The notes under the pieces: generated by a model
The model's database searches: none
Seen by the model: only the letters and a program-made list of their open reading frames with translations
Told to the model about the DNA's origin: nothing
Shown here: in pieces, positions 9,137 through 16,318 of the stretch
Layout: each line of letters begins with the position of its first letter
Numbering within the stretch: position 1 is the first letter of the stretch
Virus record (IMG/VR): IMGVR_UViG_3300024346_000654
Span: 1 to 20,488 of that record
DNA: 20,488 nt
Direction: 5' to 3' (one strand)
From: a virus
Position numbers and translations under genes: made by a program

Positions 9137-9182
9137 TCAATCTCCAGAAACTATTTCTAGTATATAAATTACCTATTAAAGC

Positions 9183-9974
9183 CTAATTTCCTATTTCTTG
9201 GTCTGGTGAAACAGATGCCGACGCAACTGCTGGCGTTGTAGACGGGGCAGGGGCAACATCTTCAGAAGCAACACTTGCAACCTTAGGTGCATTTTGTTGG
9301 CTTTTCCAACTACGTGTATCGCTAAGCCCAACAGCATGGAAATACTCAATGTCTCTTGCAATGTACTGATATTGTACTTCAGTATATATATCTTCTACTG
9401 ACATTGTTTGTGAATCATGTACAATGTCAACACCATATAGAATAATCTTGCCAACATCATTATCTTCGTTTAGAAACAAAATAATAATATCAAATGGCGG
9501 CAAGTCACTTGGCTTACTTACTTCTCCAAAAAGACTTGTATCCCAAGAAAAATCCCACTGCTTCTTTAGTTTTTCTTTGTTTATCTCTTCAGACTTTTCT
9601 GGGATTACATAGTCAACATCCCCTGAACTATAAGTAAGAAATCCTCCCTTATCGTTTAAGGTTGTGTACCCAGTTGCAAATGCATTCTCATTTAAAACGT
9701 GTAGATGCATTTGGTTAAAGATTAACGTACCAGCAATGGTTCTTCCCCCTCTTGCTACTGCAATTGGACTTTTAAATCCTAAAGCTTTTACAGGAGTTTT
9801 TGCATTATAAGTTGAAATACTTATAGTTTGCAAAGTACCAATATTAAATACTTTTTCTTCATTTAACTGCTGGGTCCCTCTCATGTACTGTGGTAAACGA
9901 ATAATAGCGTTTATGTCACAGCCAGAGAACCCCATTCTACCAGTTCTAGAATATCCAGTGAATGTACTTGACAT
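9183..9974 (-). CDS. Second tube-fold paralogue, probable tail tube-like protein (263 aa)
   Basis: Clear paralogue of the 212-residue tail tube gene. Shared blocks are GFSGCDINAII against SFSGADIKAVF; IGTLQTISIST against VGNLMAVSYAI; ARGGRTIAGTLIFNQMHLHVL against SRGKRGIAGSLIFIQFDTHAI; DLPPFDIIILFLNE against QIPPFDITVAACNE; and YQYIARDIEYF against TTYLARAVTRW. It has an extra loop near residues 105-145 and a low-complexity C-terminal tail (about 230-263) rich in Ala, Pro, Ser and Val that looks flexible. Because the first paralogue sits next to the sheath and looks highly expressed, this copy is more likely a specialised ring, such as a tube-initiator or baseplate part, than the main tube subunit. 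The ATG lies one base past the stop of the 42-residue membrane protein gene and uses an AAGG site inside that gene's end. Confidence 0.87.
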   Translation of the reverse strand: MSSTFTGYSRTGRMGFSGCDINAIIRLPQYMRGTQQLNEEKVFNIGTLQTISISTYNAKTPVKALGFKSPIAVARGGRTIAGTLIFNQMHLHVLNENAFATGYTTLNDKGGFLTYSSGDVDYVIPEKSEEINKEKLKKQWDFSWDTSLFGEVSKPSDLPPFDIIILFLNEDNDVGKIILYGVDIVHDSQTMSVEDIYTEVQYQYIARDIEYFHAVGLSDTRSWKSQQNAPKVASVASEDVAPAPSTTPAVASASVSPDQEIGN

Positions 9975-9975
9975 G

Positions 9976-10104
9976 TTACCTTTTTAAGTAAGACTCAAAT
10001 TTGTTTAGTATGTCTGTGAAATAGACATAAGCAAGAAATACTACAATTAGTATTATTATTGCTGCAGATATTTTTATTCTATCAGTTAAAGATTGTCTGT
10101 CCAT
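9976..10104 (-). CDS. Small single-span membrane protein (42 aa)
   Basis: A short gene with a near-ideal ribosome-binding site: GGAGGA six bases before the ATG at 10104. The product starts with a polar, net-basic segment (MDRQSLTDRIK), has a strongly hydrophobic span at about residues 12-30 (ISAAIIILIVVFLAYVYF), and ends with a charged amphipathic stretch (NKFESYLKR). It lies between the terminator after the tube gene and the second tube-like gene, and its stop is one base from the next ATG, so the two are probably translationally coupled. Small membrane proteins encoded in phages can be holins, spanin parts, superinfection-exclusion factors or entry factors, and nothing in the sequence decides between these. 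The coding call rests on the ribosome-binding site, tight packing and clean hydrophobic span. I do not recognise a family. Confidence 0.78.
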   Translation of the reverse strand: MDRQSLTDRIKISAAIIILIVVFLAYVYFTDILNKFESYLKR

Positions 10105-10110
10105 AAGCAA

Positions 10111-10116
10111 TCCTCC
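10111..10116 (-). promoter_or_regulatory. Strong Shine-Dalgarno site (GGAGGA) of the 42-aa membrane protein gene
   Basis: The minus strand reads GGAGGA, then six bases, then ATG at 10104. It lies a few bases after the U-tract of the upstream terminator. This site is the main reason for calling the 42-codon frame a gene. Confidence 0.75.
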
Positions 10117-10120
10117 ATAA

Positions 10121-10154
10121 ATAAAAAACCCACGTATATATTATATACGTGGGC
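10121..10154 (-). terminator. Intrinsic terminator after the tail tube gene
   Basis: On the minus strand the 12-base arms CCCACGTATATA and TATATACGTGGG are perfectly complementary around a single central base; in practice the stem is about 10 pairs with a small A/U loop. The 3' arm is followed at once by TTTTTTA (10122-10128). The hairpin starts about 23 bases after the tube stop codon. It should reduce transcription of the distal tail genes relative to sheath and tube. The opposite strand lacks a U-tract, so it is probably one-directional. Confidence 0.9.
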
Positions 10155-10176
10155 TTCTTATACTCTAACTTTAGTG

Positions 10177-10815
10177 TTAGGAGATAGTAATCGCGCCACC
10201 ATCGCGCTTGATTGTACCAACGTTAGAGACGCCAGAACCTGTGTCTCTGCTAGCGGTCCAGCGGGTAACCGCACGGGCAAGATATGTTGTCTGCATATCA
10301 GCCTGACGATCTTCGATGCCCATACCCCAACCTTCATTCATAAGCTCACAGCCATGAATAACGCAACGAGCTTGAATACCAAACTCATTACAAGCTGCGA
10401 CTGTAATGTCAAAAGGAGGAATCTGGTCTGCATAGAATGCCTTCGTAACTTCACCTAGAGCTGCTGTATCAAGATTTGATGTAATCGCAGAAAGAGCTGC
10501 ATCGTCTTTCTTCAGGTCTCCAGGAGAGATTTCATACTTCTTCTTTACGAAGTTACCAAGGTCTCCACCTTCGAACTGCTCAAGAATAGCATGTGTATCA
10601 AACTGGATAAAGATAAGTGAACCAGCAATACCACGCTTGCCACGTGAGAAACCACGAGGGTTGGCCTCACCTAGGACGTAGATAGGAGCCTTTTCACGCT
10701 GGATAGCGTAAGAGACTGCCATTAGGTTACCAACTTCCTTGGAACCGAAGACAGCTTTGATGTCTGCGCCAGAGAAGCTATTAAATGATCTTGTTGTAAA
10801 ATCTGCTGCGGCCAT
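10177..10815 (-). CDS. Tail tube protein (212 aa)
   Basis: It follows the sheath gene directly, the standard order for the tube of contractile tails. The sequence is beta-rich with the blocks SFSGADIKAVF (residues 13-23), VGNLMAVSYAIQREKAPIYVLGE (28-50), KRGIAGSLIFIQFDTHAIL (60-78), QIPPFDITVAACNE (131-144), then VIHGCELMNEGWGMGIEDRQ and TTYLARAV near 152-183. The tube subunit polymerises as hexameric rings inside the sheath and carries DNA during injection. Two further genes downstream share its blocks. Codon use and GC are closer to the capsid and sheath genes than to the distal tail genes, which fits an abundant virion part. An AAAGGAG site precedes the ATG, and an intrinsic terminator follows the stop. 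Assignment rests on order and pattern. Confidence 0.9.
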   Translation of the reverse strand: MAAADFTTRSFNSFSGADIKAVFGSKEVGNLMAVSYAIQREKAPIYVLGEANPRGFSRGKRGIAGSLIFIQFDTHAILEQFEGGDLGNFVKKKYEISPGDLKKDDAALSAITSNLDTAALGEVTKAFYADQIPPFDITVAACNEFGIQARCVIHGCELMNEGWGMGIEDRQADMQTTYLARAVTRWTASRDTGSGVSNVGTIKRDGGAITIS

Positions 10816-10833
10816 TTTTGTTCTCCTTTAGAA

Positions 10834-13800
10834 TTACTGTGCGCTTAAGTTGACTGAGAAGGTAATCTGGCGAAGCTCAAATACCGGAGTAATTGTAAGC
10901 TTCACTTTCATCTTACCAAGAACACGGTCTGAAGCGCTTTGCTCAATCTTGAACGAAGCACTAGTAACCGTCTGGATAGGTTCACCAGCAATGTTATCCT
11001 TAAGGACTTCACCAATGGCGGATTCAAGAGCAGCTCTCATAGGCGCGGAAAGACCCTTGCCAATGAAAGGACGAGTCGCAACTCTCAACTGATCAACTAG
11101 TCTTGAGATGATTCTGACCGTTGTAAGTCTTGTGTAGTCAGAGGTTGGTGATGCAAATGTCGGTGAGTCAGCAATTGATGCAGAAACACCATTAGGCTCG
11201 CTCTTAGCCATAACAAGACCAAGACCGCAACCAGCATCAATAACCTTAGTCTCAGTTCTGTAATCAATGGTAAGCTGTGAAAGCTTTTCGTTGATTAGTG
11301 AGTTAGCAACTGAGATGGTAGGAAGAAGACCAGCAACCATTGTTGCAGCATTTAGAATGTAGTTAGGACGACGAGGATTTAGGTCATCTGTCGTTCTACC
11401 GAAGAAGGCAACAACGCTGACGTACTTACCAAGATCAATCTTTCTTTGATTCTCATCTAGAATAAGGTTGGCTTCAGCATAATCAATTAGACCATCCTTT
11501 GTAAGGAATAGGCCACCATGCTTAAGACCATTGTTGAAGGTAGTATGACCACCAACAAACTTATGACCAAGAAGACCAGCGCCATTCTCTGTCACATAGT
11601 AAGCATTCTCTTCTCCGTCAAAGACGTAAGAGGGAGCGCTACCATAGTAAGCTCTAATAGCACGAGGATTAAGGCCAGTGGGAAGAGTTGTCCCAATTAC
11701 ACCATGAACAAACTTGTAATCACTTGAGTTCTCATGGCAGTACTTGGCTAGAAGATGAGCAAAGTTTACCTCAGTGTAAAGCAGAGAAGGAGAAGCATCC
11801 GCCGGAACACCAGCACTTGCAATCTTCGCAGCAATCGAATCATCTGACCAGTAGTAGGTATAAGTGTAGTCACCATTGTTAACAGTGGCAAGGTAACCAA
11901 GAACGTCCTTTGAGGACCCAGGAACTGGATAAGAACTATCAGCCCATGTAGTCTCAAGGCCATCTGCAATATTAGGACTATTTAGATGGACAGAAAGAGG
12001 AACAATAAAATCAAAAGCAGCAAGATCAAGATCTTCGAAAGCAGTATGGATCTTCTCGTATCTCTTTATAAGGGATAGGCTTTGACCCGTGTCACCAAGA
12101 TCATAAACAACTTGGCTGCTACCAAGATCATTGGCAGTTAGATAAGCTGAGGAACCCATTTGGTAGAAGGCAGCGCCACGAAGACCATAAGAGCTAACTG
12201 GACCACCATCTTTCACTTTTGATAGAGGGATGTAAACACCGCCCTGGACAGAAGAGAAGGCTCTGTCGAGAGATAGAGGATAAAGACCAATATCACGGCT
12301 AACACGATGTGAAGCAGAACTAGCAGCAATTGTTATGCCTGAACCACTAACAGTAGTAGGAGAGCTGGCAAAAGGTCTAGCTGCAAAGCCAGCCCAAGGA
12401 TGCTCAGAAGGATACACAAGCACACCAGATGTTGCATGCGTAACTTTGTTTGGTGTAAAGGTAACTTCGCCAGGATCACCAGCAATAGTGAAAATATCAT
12501 TTAGAGTAGAGTCTTGGAAACTTGCCCTTAGTGATGTAGCAATAGCAGTTGCCGTTAAGGGCTGCGATTGACGATTACCAGCAACACTGACAGTAGAGAT
12601 TAAACCAAGAGCATTCACACTTGTAACTGTAAGAGTAAGATCATGTGCAGTTGTTGAGCCACCTAGTGAGGTGCCTAAGATCTTAAGCGTGCTTGGAGTA
12701 GCGCCAGCCTTGAACGGCTTGTGAATGAATCTTGTACCTGAAACAATAAAGTTAGTAACTGTGCCGCCAGCACTGGCATCAACTTCAGTTACAGTAAGTA
12801 CAAGATTGTTTGCGCTGCTACCACCAAGGTCGGTACCGGCCCAAGTAAGAACGTCACCAACCTTATAGTTGATTCCCCCATCAGTGATTGATACTTGTGA
12901 AACTGTATAGGCACCTGATGTAGCGTAATTGATTGTAACAGCAATTTCAAGATCAGTGCCGTCAACTTCTTCGCCAAATCTTTCGACAAAATCGTCAACA
13001 GAGTTAGTGCCAGCAACAAGGCCATCATAAACTTTTGACTTTGTTGTCGCCTCAAGTCCGCCATCTACAACATTAACCTGAGCAGCAGTATATGCACCTG
13101 TAGTACTACCTGTTGGGAGTGTAACAGTAAACTTTGGCATCGCACGGAAATACCAACCTGTTTCGCCAACAGGCTGATTGATTTCAGTACCAGAAGCCGC
13201 AGAAAGCTCCTCATACACAGTCGATGAGACATCACCTGTAACAGTCACACCAGAAATTGTAACAGAATACTCTCCGCCGCTATAAGGACTGGTAACTCCA
13301 ACCTGGAGCTTTAAAGTCTCTACGGCATCAGAGGCTTCTGCAGAACCAATTCCAAGGTCAACGTCTGACATATCAAAGCTAACATCAACTTCACCGTTGT
13401 CAGAAGTAGCGCCATCAAAGGCATTGCCCATCCAGACAATGGCGTCAGTTGTAAGATTAACAACAACAAGCTGAGCAACAACGCGACTTGCATCTGCAGC
13501 AGCGCCTGGGCCATCAGTTGAGTACATTTCAGCATGCTTATAGGCCACAGCATAGTTTGCAGCTGCTTCTGGAGACTGCTGAATTGGAGTAACCTTAATA
13601 CCAGCAATGCCACCAAAAACGTCAGCACCAATGGCAGAGACAGAAGGAGCAGTGCCAGGAAGACGATATAGGTAAATGTTTGTACCGCCGCCTTTTTTGA
13701 CTTCAGAGGCACCACGAGTTAGCTCGGATGTTGCACCAAATTCACGAACGACAGAAGCAATATCAGTCACTTGATAGGGCTCACTTGTTAAACCTTTGCT

Positions 13801-13905
13801 AGCCGTACCAATTACTAGAACAGACTGACTAGTATTCGCCGAAATTTGGCCGAGGTTTCCGTCCTGAAGCTCTACATAACTACCAGGTAAATTTACATAT
13901 GGCAT
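10834..13905 (-). CDS. Tail sheath protein with large insertion domain (1023 aa)
   Basis: The N-terminus has the sheath signature: PGSYVELQDG, a SVLVIGTASKGL strand and turn, EPYQVTDIASVVREFG (about residues 7-57), then a GGGTNIYLYRL strand. Residues about 850-1023 show the conserved C-terminal sheath domain, with LINEKLSQLTI, DYTRLTTVRIISRLVDQLRVATRPFIGK, an SAPMRAALESAIGEVL helix and closing beta strands. Sheath subunits surround the tail tube and contract to drive it through the host envelope. Most myovirus sheaths are about 400-700 residues. The extra length lies mainly in residues about 150-480, a Ser/Thr/Gly/Val-rich beta region that includes a repeated unit (separate entry); it probably projects from the tail surface. 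An AAAGGAG site lies upstream of the ATG, and the tube gene follows after 18 bases. Confidence 0.95.
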   Translation of the reverse strand: MPYVNLPGSYVELQDGNLGQISANTSQSVLVIGTASKGLTSEPYQVTDIASVVREFGATSELTRGASEVKKGGGTNIYLYRLPGTAPSVSAIGADVFGGIAGIKVTPIQQSPEAAANYAVAYKHAEMYSTDGPGAAADASRVVAQLVVVNLTTDAIVWMGNAFDGATSDNGEVDVSFDMSDVDLGIGSAEASDAVETLKLQVGVTSPYSGGEYSVTISGVTVTGDVSSTVYEELSAASGTEINQPVGETGWYFRAMPKFTVTLPTGSTTGAYTAAQVNVVDGGLEATTKSKVYDGLVAGTNSVDDFVERFGEEVDGTDLEIAVTINYATSGAYTVSQVSITDGGINYKVGDVLTWAGTDLGGSSANNLVLTVTEVDASAGGTVTNFIVSGTRFIHKPFKAGATPSTLKILGTSLGGSTTAHDLTLTVTSVNALGLISTVSVAGNRQSQPLTATAIATSLRASFQDSTLNDIFTIAGDPGEVTFTPNKVTHATSGVLVYPSEHPWAGFAARPFASSPTTVSGSGITIAASSASHRVSRDIGLYPLSLDRAFSSVQGGVYIPLSKVKDGGPVSSYGLRGAAFYQMGSSAYLTANDLGSSQVVYDLGDTGQSLSLIKRYEKIHTAFEDLDLAAFDFIVPLSVHLNSPNIADGLETTWADSSYPVPGSSKDVLGYLATVNNGDYTYTYYWSDDSIAAKIASAGVPADASPSLLYTEVNFAHLLAKYCHENSSDYKFVHGVIGTTLPTGLNPRAIRAYYGSAPSYVFDGEENAYYVTENGAGLLGHKFVGGHTTFNNGLKHGGLFLTKDGLIDYAEANLILDENQRKIDLGKYVSVVAFFGRTTDDLNPRRPNYILNAATMVAGLLPTISVANSLINEKLSQLTIDYRTETKVIDAGCGLGLVMAKSEPNGVSASIADSPTFASPTSDYTRLTTVRIISRLVDQLRVATRPFIGKGLSAPMRAALESAIGEVLKDNIAGEPIQTVTSASFKIEQSASDRVLGKMKVKLTITPVFELRQITFSVNLSAQ
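12574..12915 (-). repeat. Diverged protein-level repeat within the tail sheath insertion
   Basis: Residues about 331-389 and 395-444 of the sheath are related: GDVLTWAGTDLGGSSANNLV with LTVTEVDASAGGTVTNFIVSG aligns with STLKILGTSLGGSTTAHDLT and LTVTSVNALGLISTVSVAG. An earlier partial copy, GAYTAAQVNVVDGG (about 271-283), matches GAYTVSQVSITDGG (331-344). The repeats are visible in protein more than in DNA, so they are not recent duplications. This Gly/Thr/Val beta-repeat style is common in phage surface and fibre proteins. Confidence 0.7.
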
Positions 13906-13925
13906 ATTTTCTCCTTTGAATTAAA

Positions 13926-14669
13926 TTAACTTGAGGGTGTTATCTGTAGAATAATTTGTTTGAGGACAAGAATACTGGTCCAAGTAAGTTTTTCAATTGA
14001 AACAGCATATTTTAAAGTTCTTTTGTGTCTAAGGGCTTCTGTATCATCTCCTGTATCCTCAACAAACGTGAAGTCTAGGACTCCACTGTATTTAACATAC
14101 CATAGATAAGTCTTTATAATATCTGCAATCCACTCCTTGATCTGGTCCGCTTCGTGCGCAGTTTTCCCATATATACTAAGATTGATATTGTAATCTAATC
14201 TTTGACCATATATGTAGACCTCAGAGGTATCATCCTGCGGATCAATATACTTCCCAAGGAGTATACTAGTTACCATTCTTCGAGAAGGTGAGTTAACTGG
14301 ACCACTACCAGCAGCACCAGGTTTTCCATCTCTTACTAAAAAGACAATATTAGGAGTTTCACTTTCAACGTTAATAATTGGTCTTTGAATTATAAGACGA
14401 TCATTATTTAACCAAGCTGGCTTCATAGTTGAAGTAGCCATATTAATAATCTGTTGGAGAATCTCCATAACCTCATAAATTGTATTTACTTTGAACCTTT
14501 CGTTCTGGAGTCTAACTATAGCTTTGCCCCCTGGCTCAAGAATTATATTAGGAGGCATTGGCTCAAGTTGGACATTGCCTAAATTCTCCGACTCCATAAT
14601 AGTAACAAGAGTCGTTTGCTGAGCTTCATTTAGATCTTTTAGAAGTTGAGGAGTTAAAGGATTCAACAT
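13926..14669 (-). CDS. Probable tail terminator (tail completion) protein (247 aa)
   Basis: The gene lies between neck genes and the sheath, where contractile phages encode the tail terminator that caps the tube and joins it to the head. The central part, VYIYGQRLDYNINLSIYGKTAHEADQ followed by a helix (IKEWIADIIKTYLWYVKY) and a strand pair ending in TLKYAVSIEKLTW, gives the beta-sheet plus flanking-helix pattern expected for this group. The N-terminal 100 residues hold a helix and an EPGGKAIVRLQNERF segment. There is no membrane span or signal peptide. The ATG follows the stop of the preceding gene by one base and uses a TAGGAAAT site. A head-closure protein is the main alternative. Functional confidence is moderate, because it depends on order and secondary-structure pattern. 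Confidence 0.85.
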   Translation of the reverse strand: MLNPLTPQLLKDLNEAQQTTLVTIMESENLGNVQLEPMPPNIILEPGGKAIVRLQNERFKVNTIYEVMEILQQIINMATSTMKPAWLNNDRLIIQRPIINVESETPNIVFLVRDGKPGAAGSGPVNSPSRRMVTSILLGKYIDPQDDTSEVYIYGQRLDYNINLSIYGKTAHEADQIKEWIADIIKTYLWYVKYSGVLDFTFVEDTGDDTEALRHKRTLKYAVSIEKLTWTSILVLKQIILQITPSS

Positions 14670-14670
14670 A

Positions 14671-15219
14671 TTAATATTTCCTACAGTATAAGATTATGTA
14701 CTCTATTCGACCAGTATCTGATCTTTTCTCATTCAATGTATTGATTGTCCAGATAATATTACGTCGCTCTGGTTTAACAAGAGCGCCATCAGGCTCTAAA
14801 GCTAACTCTATAATCTTGTCTTCGTAGTCTATACGAACTGTATCTTGAACATAGAACTTACAGAACTGCTTCTTGCTTCTGCCTATCTCAGTTAGAAGAG
14901 ATGCACCAGCTTTCTCTTGATCACTTCCAATATCTACTTTAAATGTATCAATATACTGCTCATCCCAAAGGTATCCCTCACCTAAGCAGACACTGCATTT
15001 CTGATGACCTTGTCCTTCTTTTGCGACGTTACAAGAACAGGGAATTCTATAGTTATTAGCATTCCGTCTGAACTTTCTAAGCATAACTTTAAAAGCCTTT
15101 GGAATTTCATAAACTGAACCTGTAAAGGTATCCTTGGTTTCTTTGCGCAAGTCTACTTCTTTCTGTGTAATCCTTGGACCTGAGCTAGACCGATAAAAAC
15201 GACTTCTTCCTACTGACAT
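14671..15219 (-). CDS. Neck/head-completion protein with DnaJ-like Cys4 zinc motif (182 aa)
   Basis: Residues 61-83 carry a CxC ... CxxCxGxGY arrangement with cysteines at 61, 63, 75 and 78, followed by LWDE. This resembles half of a DnaJ-type zinc module and would hold one zinc ion. The N-terminus (residues 1-30) is basic and Ser-rich. The rest is predicted to be beta-rich (VQDTVRIDYEDKIIELALEPDGALV and IIWTINTLNEK). Position between the probable connector and the probable tail terminator suggests a head-closure or neck component, with zinc stabilising the fold; this is inference. Two further cysteines (120, 179) are isolated. An AAGGGGGA ribosome-binding site precedes the ATG; the gap to the upstream stop is 9 bases. 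I cannot name the family. Confidence 0.87.
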   Translation of the reverse strand: MSVGRSRFYRSSSGPRITQKEVDLRKETKDTFTGSVYEIPKAFKVMLRKFRRNANNYRIPCSCNVAKEGQGHQKCSVCLGEGYLWDEQYIDTFKVDIGSDQEKAGASLLTEIGRSKKQFCKFYVQDTVRIDYEDKIIELALEPDGALVKPERRNIIWTINTLNEKRSDTGRIEYIILYCRKY

Positions 15220-15228
15220 TAGTCCCCC

Positions 15229-16317
15229 TTAGCTCCCAGTATCCGGCCAGTTTCCATTTATATTTCTATAGATGTACCGGTAACGATAACGGTTTTGATA
15301 AGCATAGTCTGGATAGTATCTGTAAGACCCAGGTAGTCTAGTTTTAATATTAACACTAGGCGCAAACCTAGGCATGTTATCAATTGACCTACCAAAGGCA
15401 GGATAGTCTGCTCCCATGTATCCTTTGATTGCCATACCAGCATTAAGGCTAGCACCATAAGAGAGATTTCCATTGCTGTGAAGAATTCTATGTAAGTCTT
15501 CATCACGCTTTCTCATTTGTTCAATCTTTGCTTTCAGTGCAGTAGCATTATCAGCCCATTCAACCTTAAGATCACCAAGTTGCTTTGAACGAGGAGACCC
15601 TAGAGCAAGTGAAATATTCTCAATAAGATCAACCGAACTATTAATAATTACATATTCCATCTTAACATAGTTAAGCCACTTTTGTGTACCGTTCTGCACT
15701 GGCATATTAAAGACCATTGCATCAACAATCTTTGAATATCTATAGATAAGATAGTTAACTGTATCAGCATCTACGTCGCCTACAATACTACCTACGCTAG
15801 ACAGCACCTGATCATAGGTTGCATACATAGGAGTATATCTACTAGTAAACCATGACTCGTCTTCTACGCCAACAGAATCAACAGCAGCGCCAATTTCTTT
15901 AATACCTCTAATCTCAATGACATATTGATTGTTATTAAGTAAAGTATCAAAGCCTTCGTCCTGTGAGTATGCATTAGCATTGTTCCCACTAGAGTTAATA
16001 GTAAATGGGATAAGGCTTGTAAACATAACAGGAACAAGCGCTGTCCCAACATTTACTTCAAAATAAGCCCACCACTCGCCAACTTGCGCGTCATCAGCAG
16101 TTAAATAACTATAAGTGTACTGGCCGTATTTAGTTGGCGCACCGGGGTCCTCTTGATAGACAATAGCATCATCCTCAAGGTTTACACCAGGAAGTCCTGG
16201 CTTTCTACCATAAGGATAAATAGACACAACAGGATCAAGCCCATTAGCTAAGTAGCCATTGCCATCTCTGACTTGGCAAACAATATCAACTGTGTCTCCT
16301 TGGCTTACGGTTAACAT
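15229..16317 (-). CDS. Probable head-tail connector/adaptor protein with N-terminal beta domain (362 aa)
   Basis: Residues 1-107 look like an Ig-like beta sandwich (VSQGDTVDIVCQVRDGNG, GEWWAYFEVNVGTA). Residues about 160-290 are helical, with TPMYATYDQVLSSVGSIVGDVDADTVNYLIYRYSKIVDA and a later charged helix near 258-278; this resembles the helical fold of gp6/gp15-type head-tail adaptors that sit under the portal. The C-terminus (about 331-352) is unusually rich in Tyr and Arg (SYRYYPDYAY, NRYRYRYIYRN) and may be a flexible or nucleic-acid-contacting tail. The gene follows the Ig-like protein gene by one base and uses an AAGGGA site lying within that gene's end. The connector role is inferred from gene order and helix pattern. 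Confidence 0.87.
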   Translation of the reverse strand: MLTVSQGDTVDIVCQVRDGNGYLANGLDPVVSIYPYGRKPGLPGVNLEDDAIVYQEDPGAPTKYGQYTYSYLTADDAQVGEWWAYFEVNVGTALVPVMFTSLIPFTINSSGNNANAYSQDEGFDTLLNNNQYVIEIRGIKEIGAAVDSVGVEDESWFTSRYTPMYATYDQVLSSVGSIVGDVDADTVNYLIYRYSKIVDAMVFNMPVQNGTQKWLNYVKMEYVIINSSVDLIENISLALGSPRSKQLGDLKVEWADNATALKAKIEQMRKRDEDLHRILHSNGNLSYGASLNAGMAIKGYMGADYPAFGRSIDNMPRFAPSVNIKTRLPGSYRYYPDYAYQNRYRYRYIYRNINGNWPDTGS

Positions 16318-16318
16318 A

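Noticed and set aside
9137-9182. T4-type late promoter (TATAAATA) in the gap before the 294-residue gene
   Set aside because: The A/T-rich stretch does not contain the TATAAATA octamer on the coding strand.
10161-10176. Small CTAAC/GTTAG hairpin just after the tube stop codon
   Set aside because: Only five pairs and no U-tract; it may be chance next to the strong terminator.
10093-10458. 121-codon plus-strand open frame
   Set aside because: It overlaps the tube gene, the terminator and the small membrane protein gene on the other strand, has no ribosome-binding site and encodes no recognisable protein.
12574-12915. Possible DNA-level tandem repeat or CRISPR-like array
   Set aside because: The repeat is seen only in protein and is diverged; there are no equal-length DNA repeats with unique spacers.
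12789-13715. Leu-rich minus-strand open frames inside the sheath gene
   Set aside because: They are alternate-frame shadows of the sheath coding sequence; their Leu richness comes from reading its Val/Thr/Ser codons out of frame.
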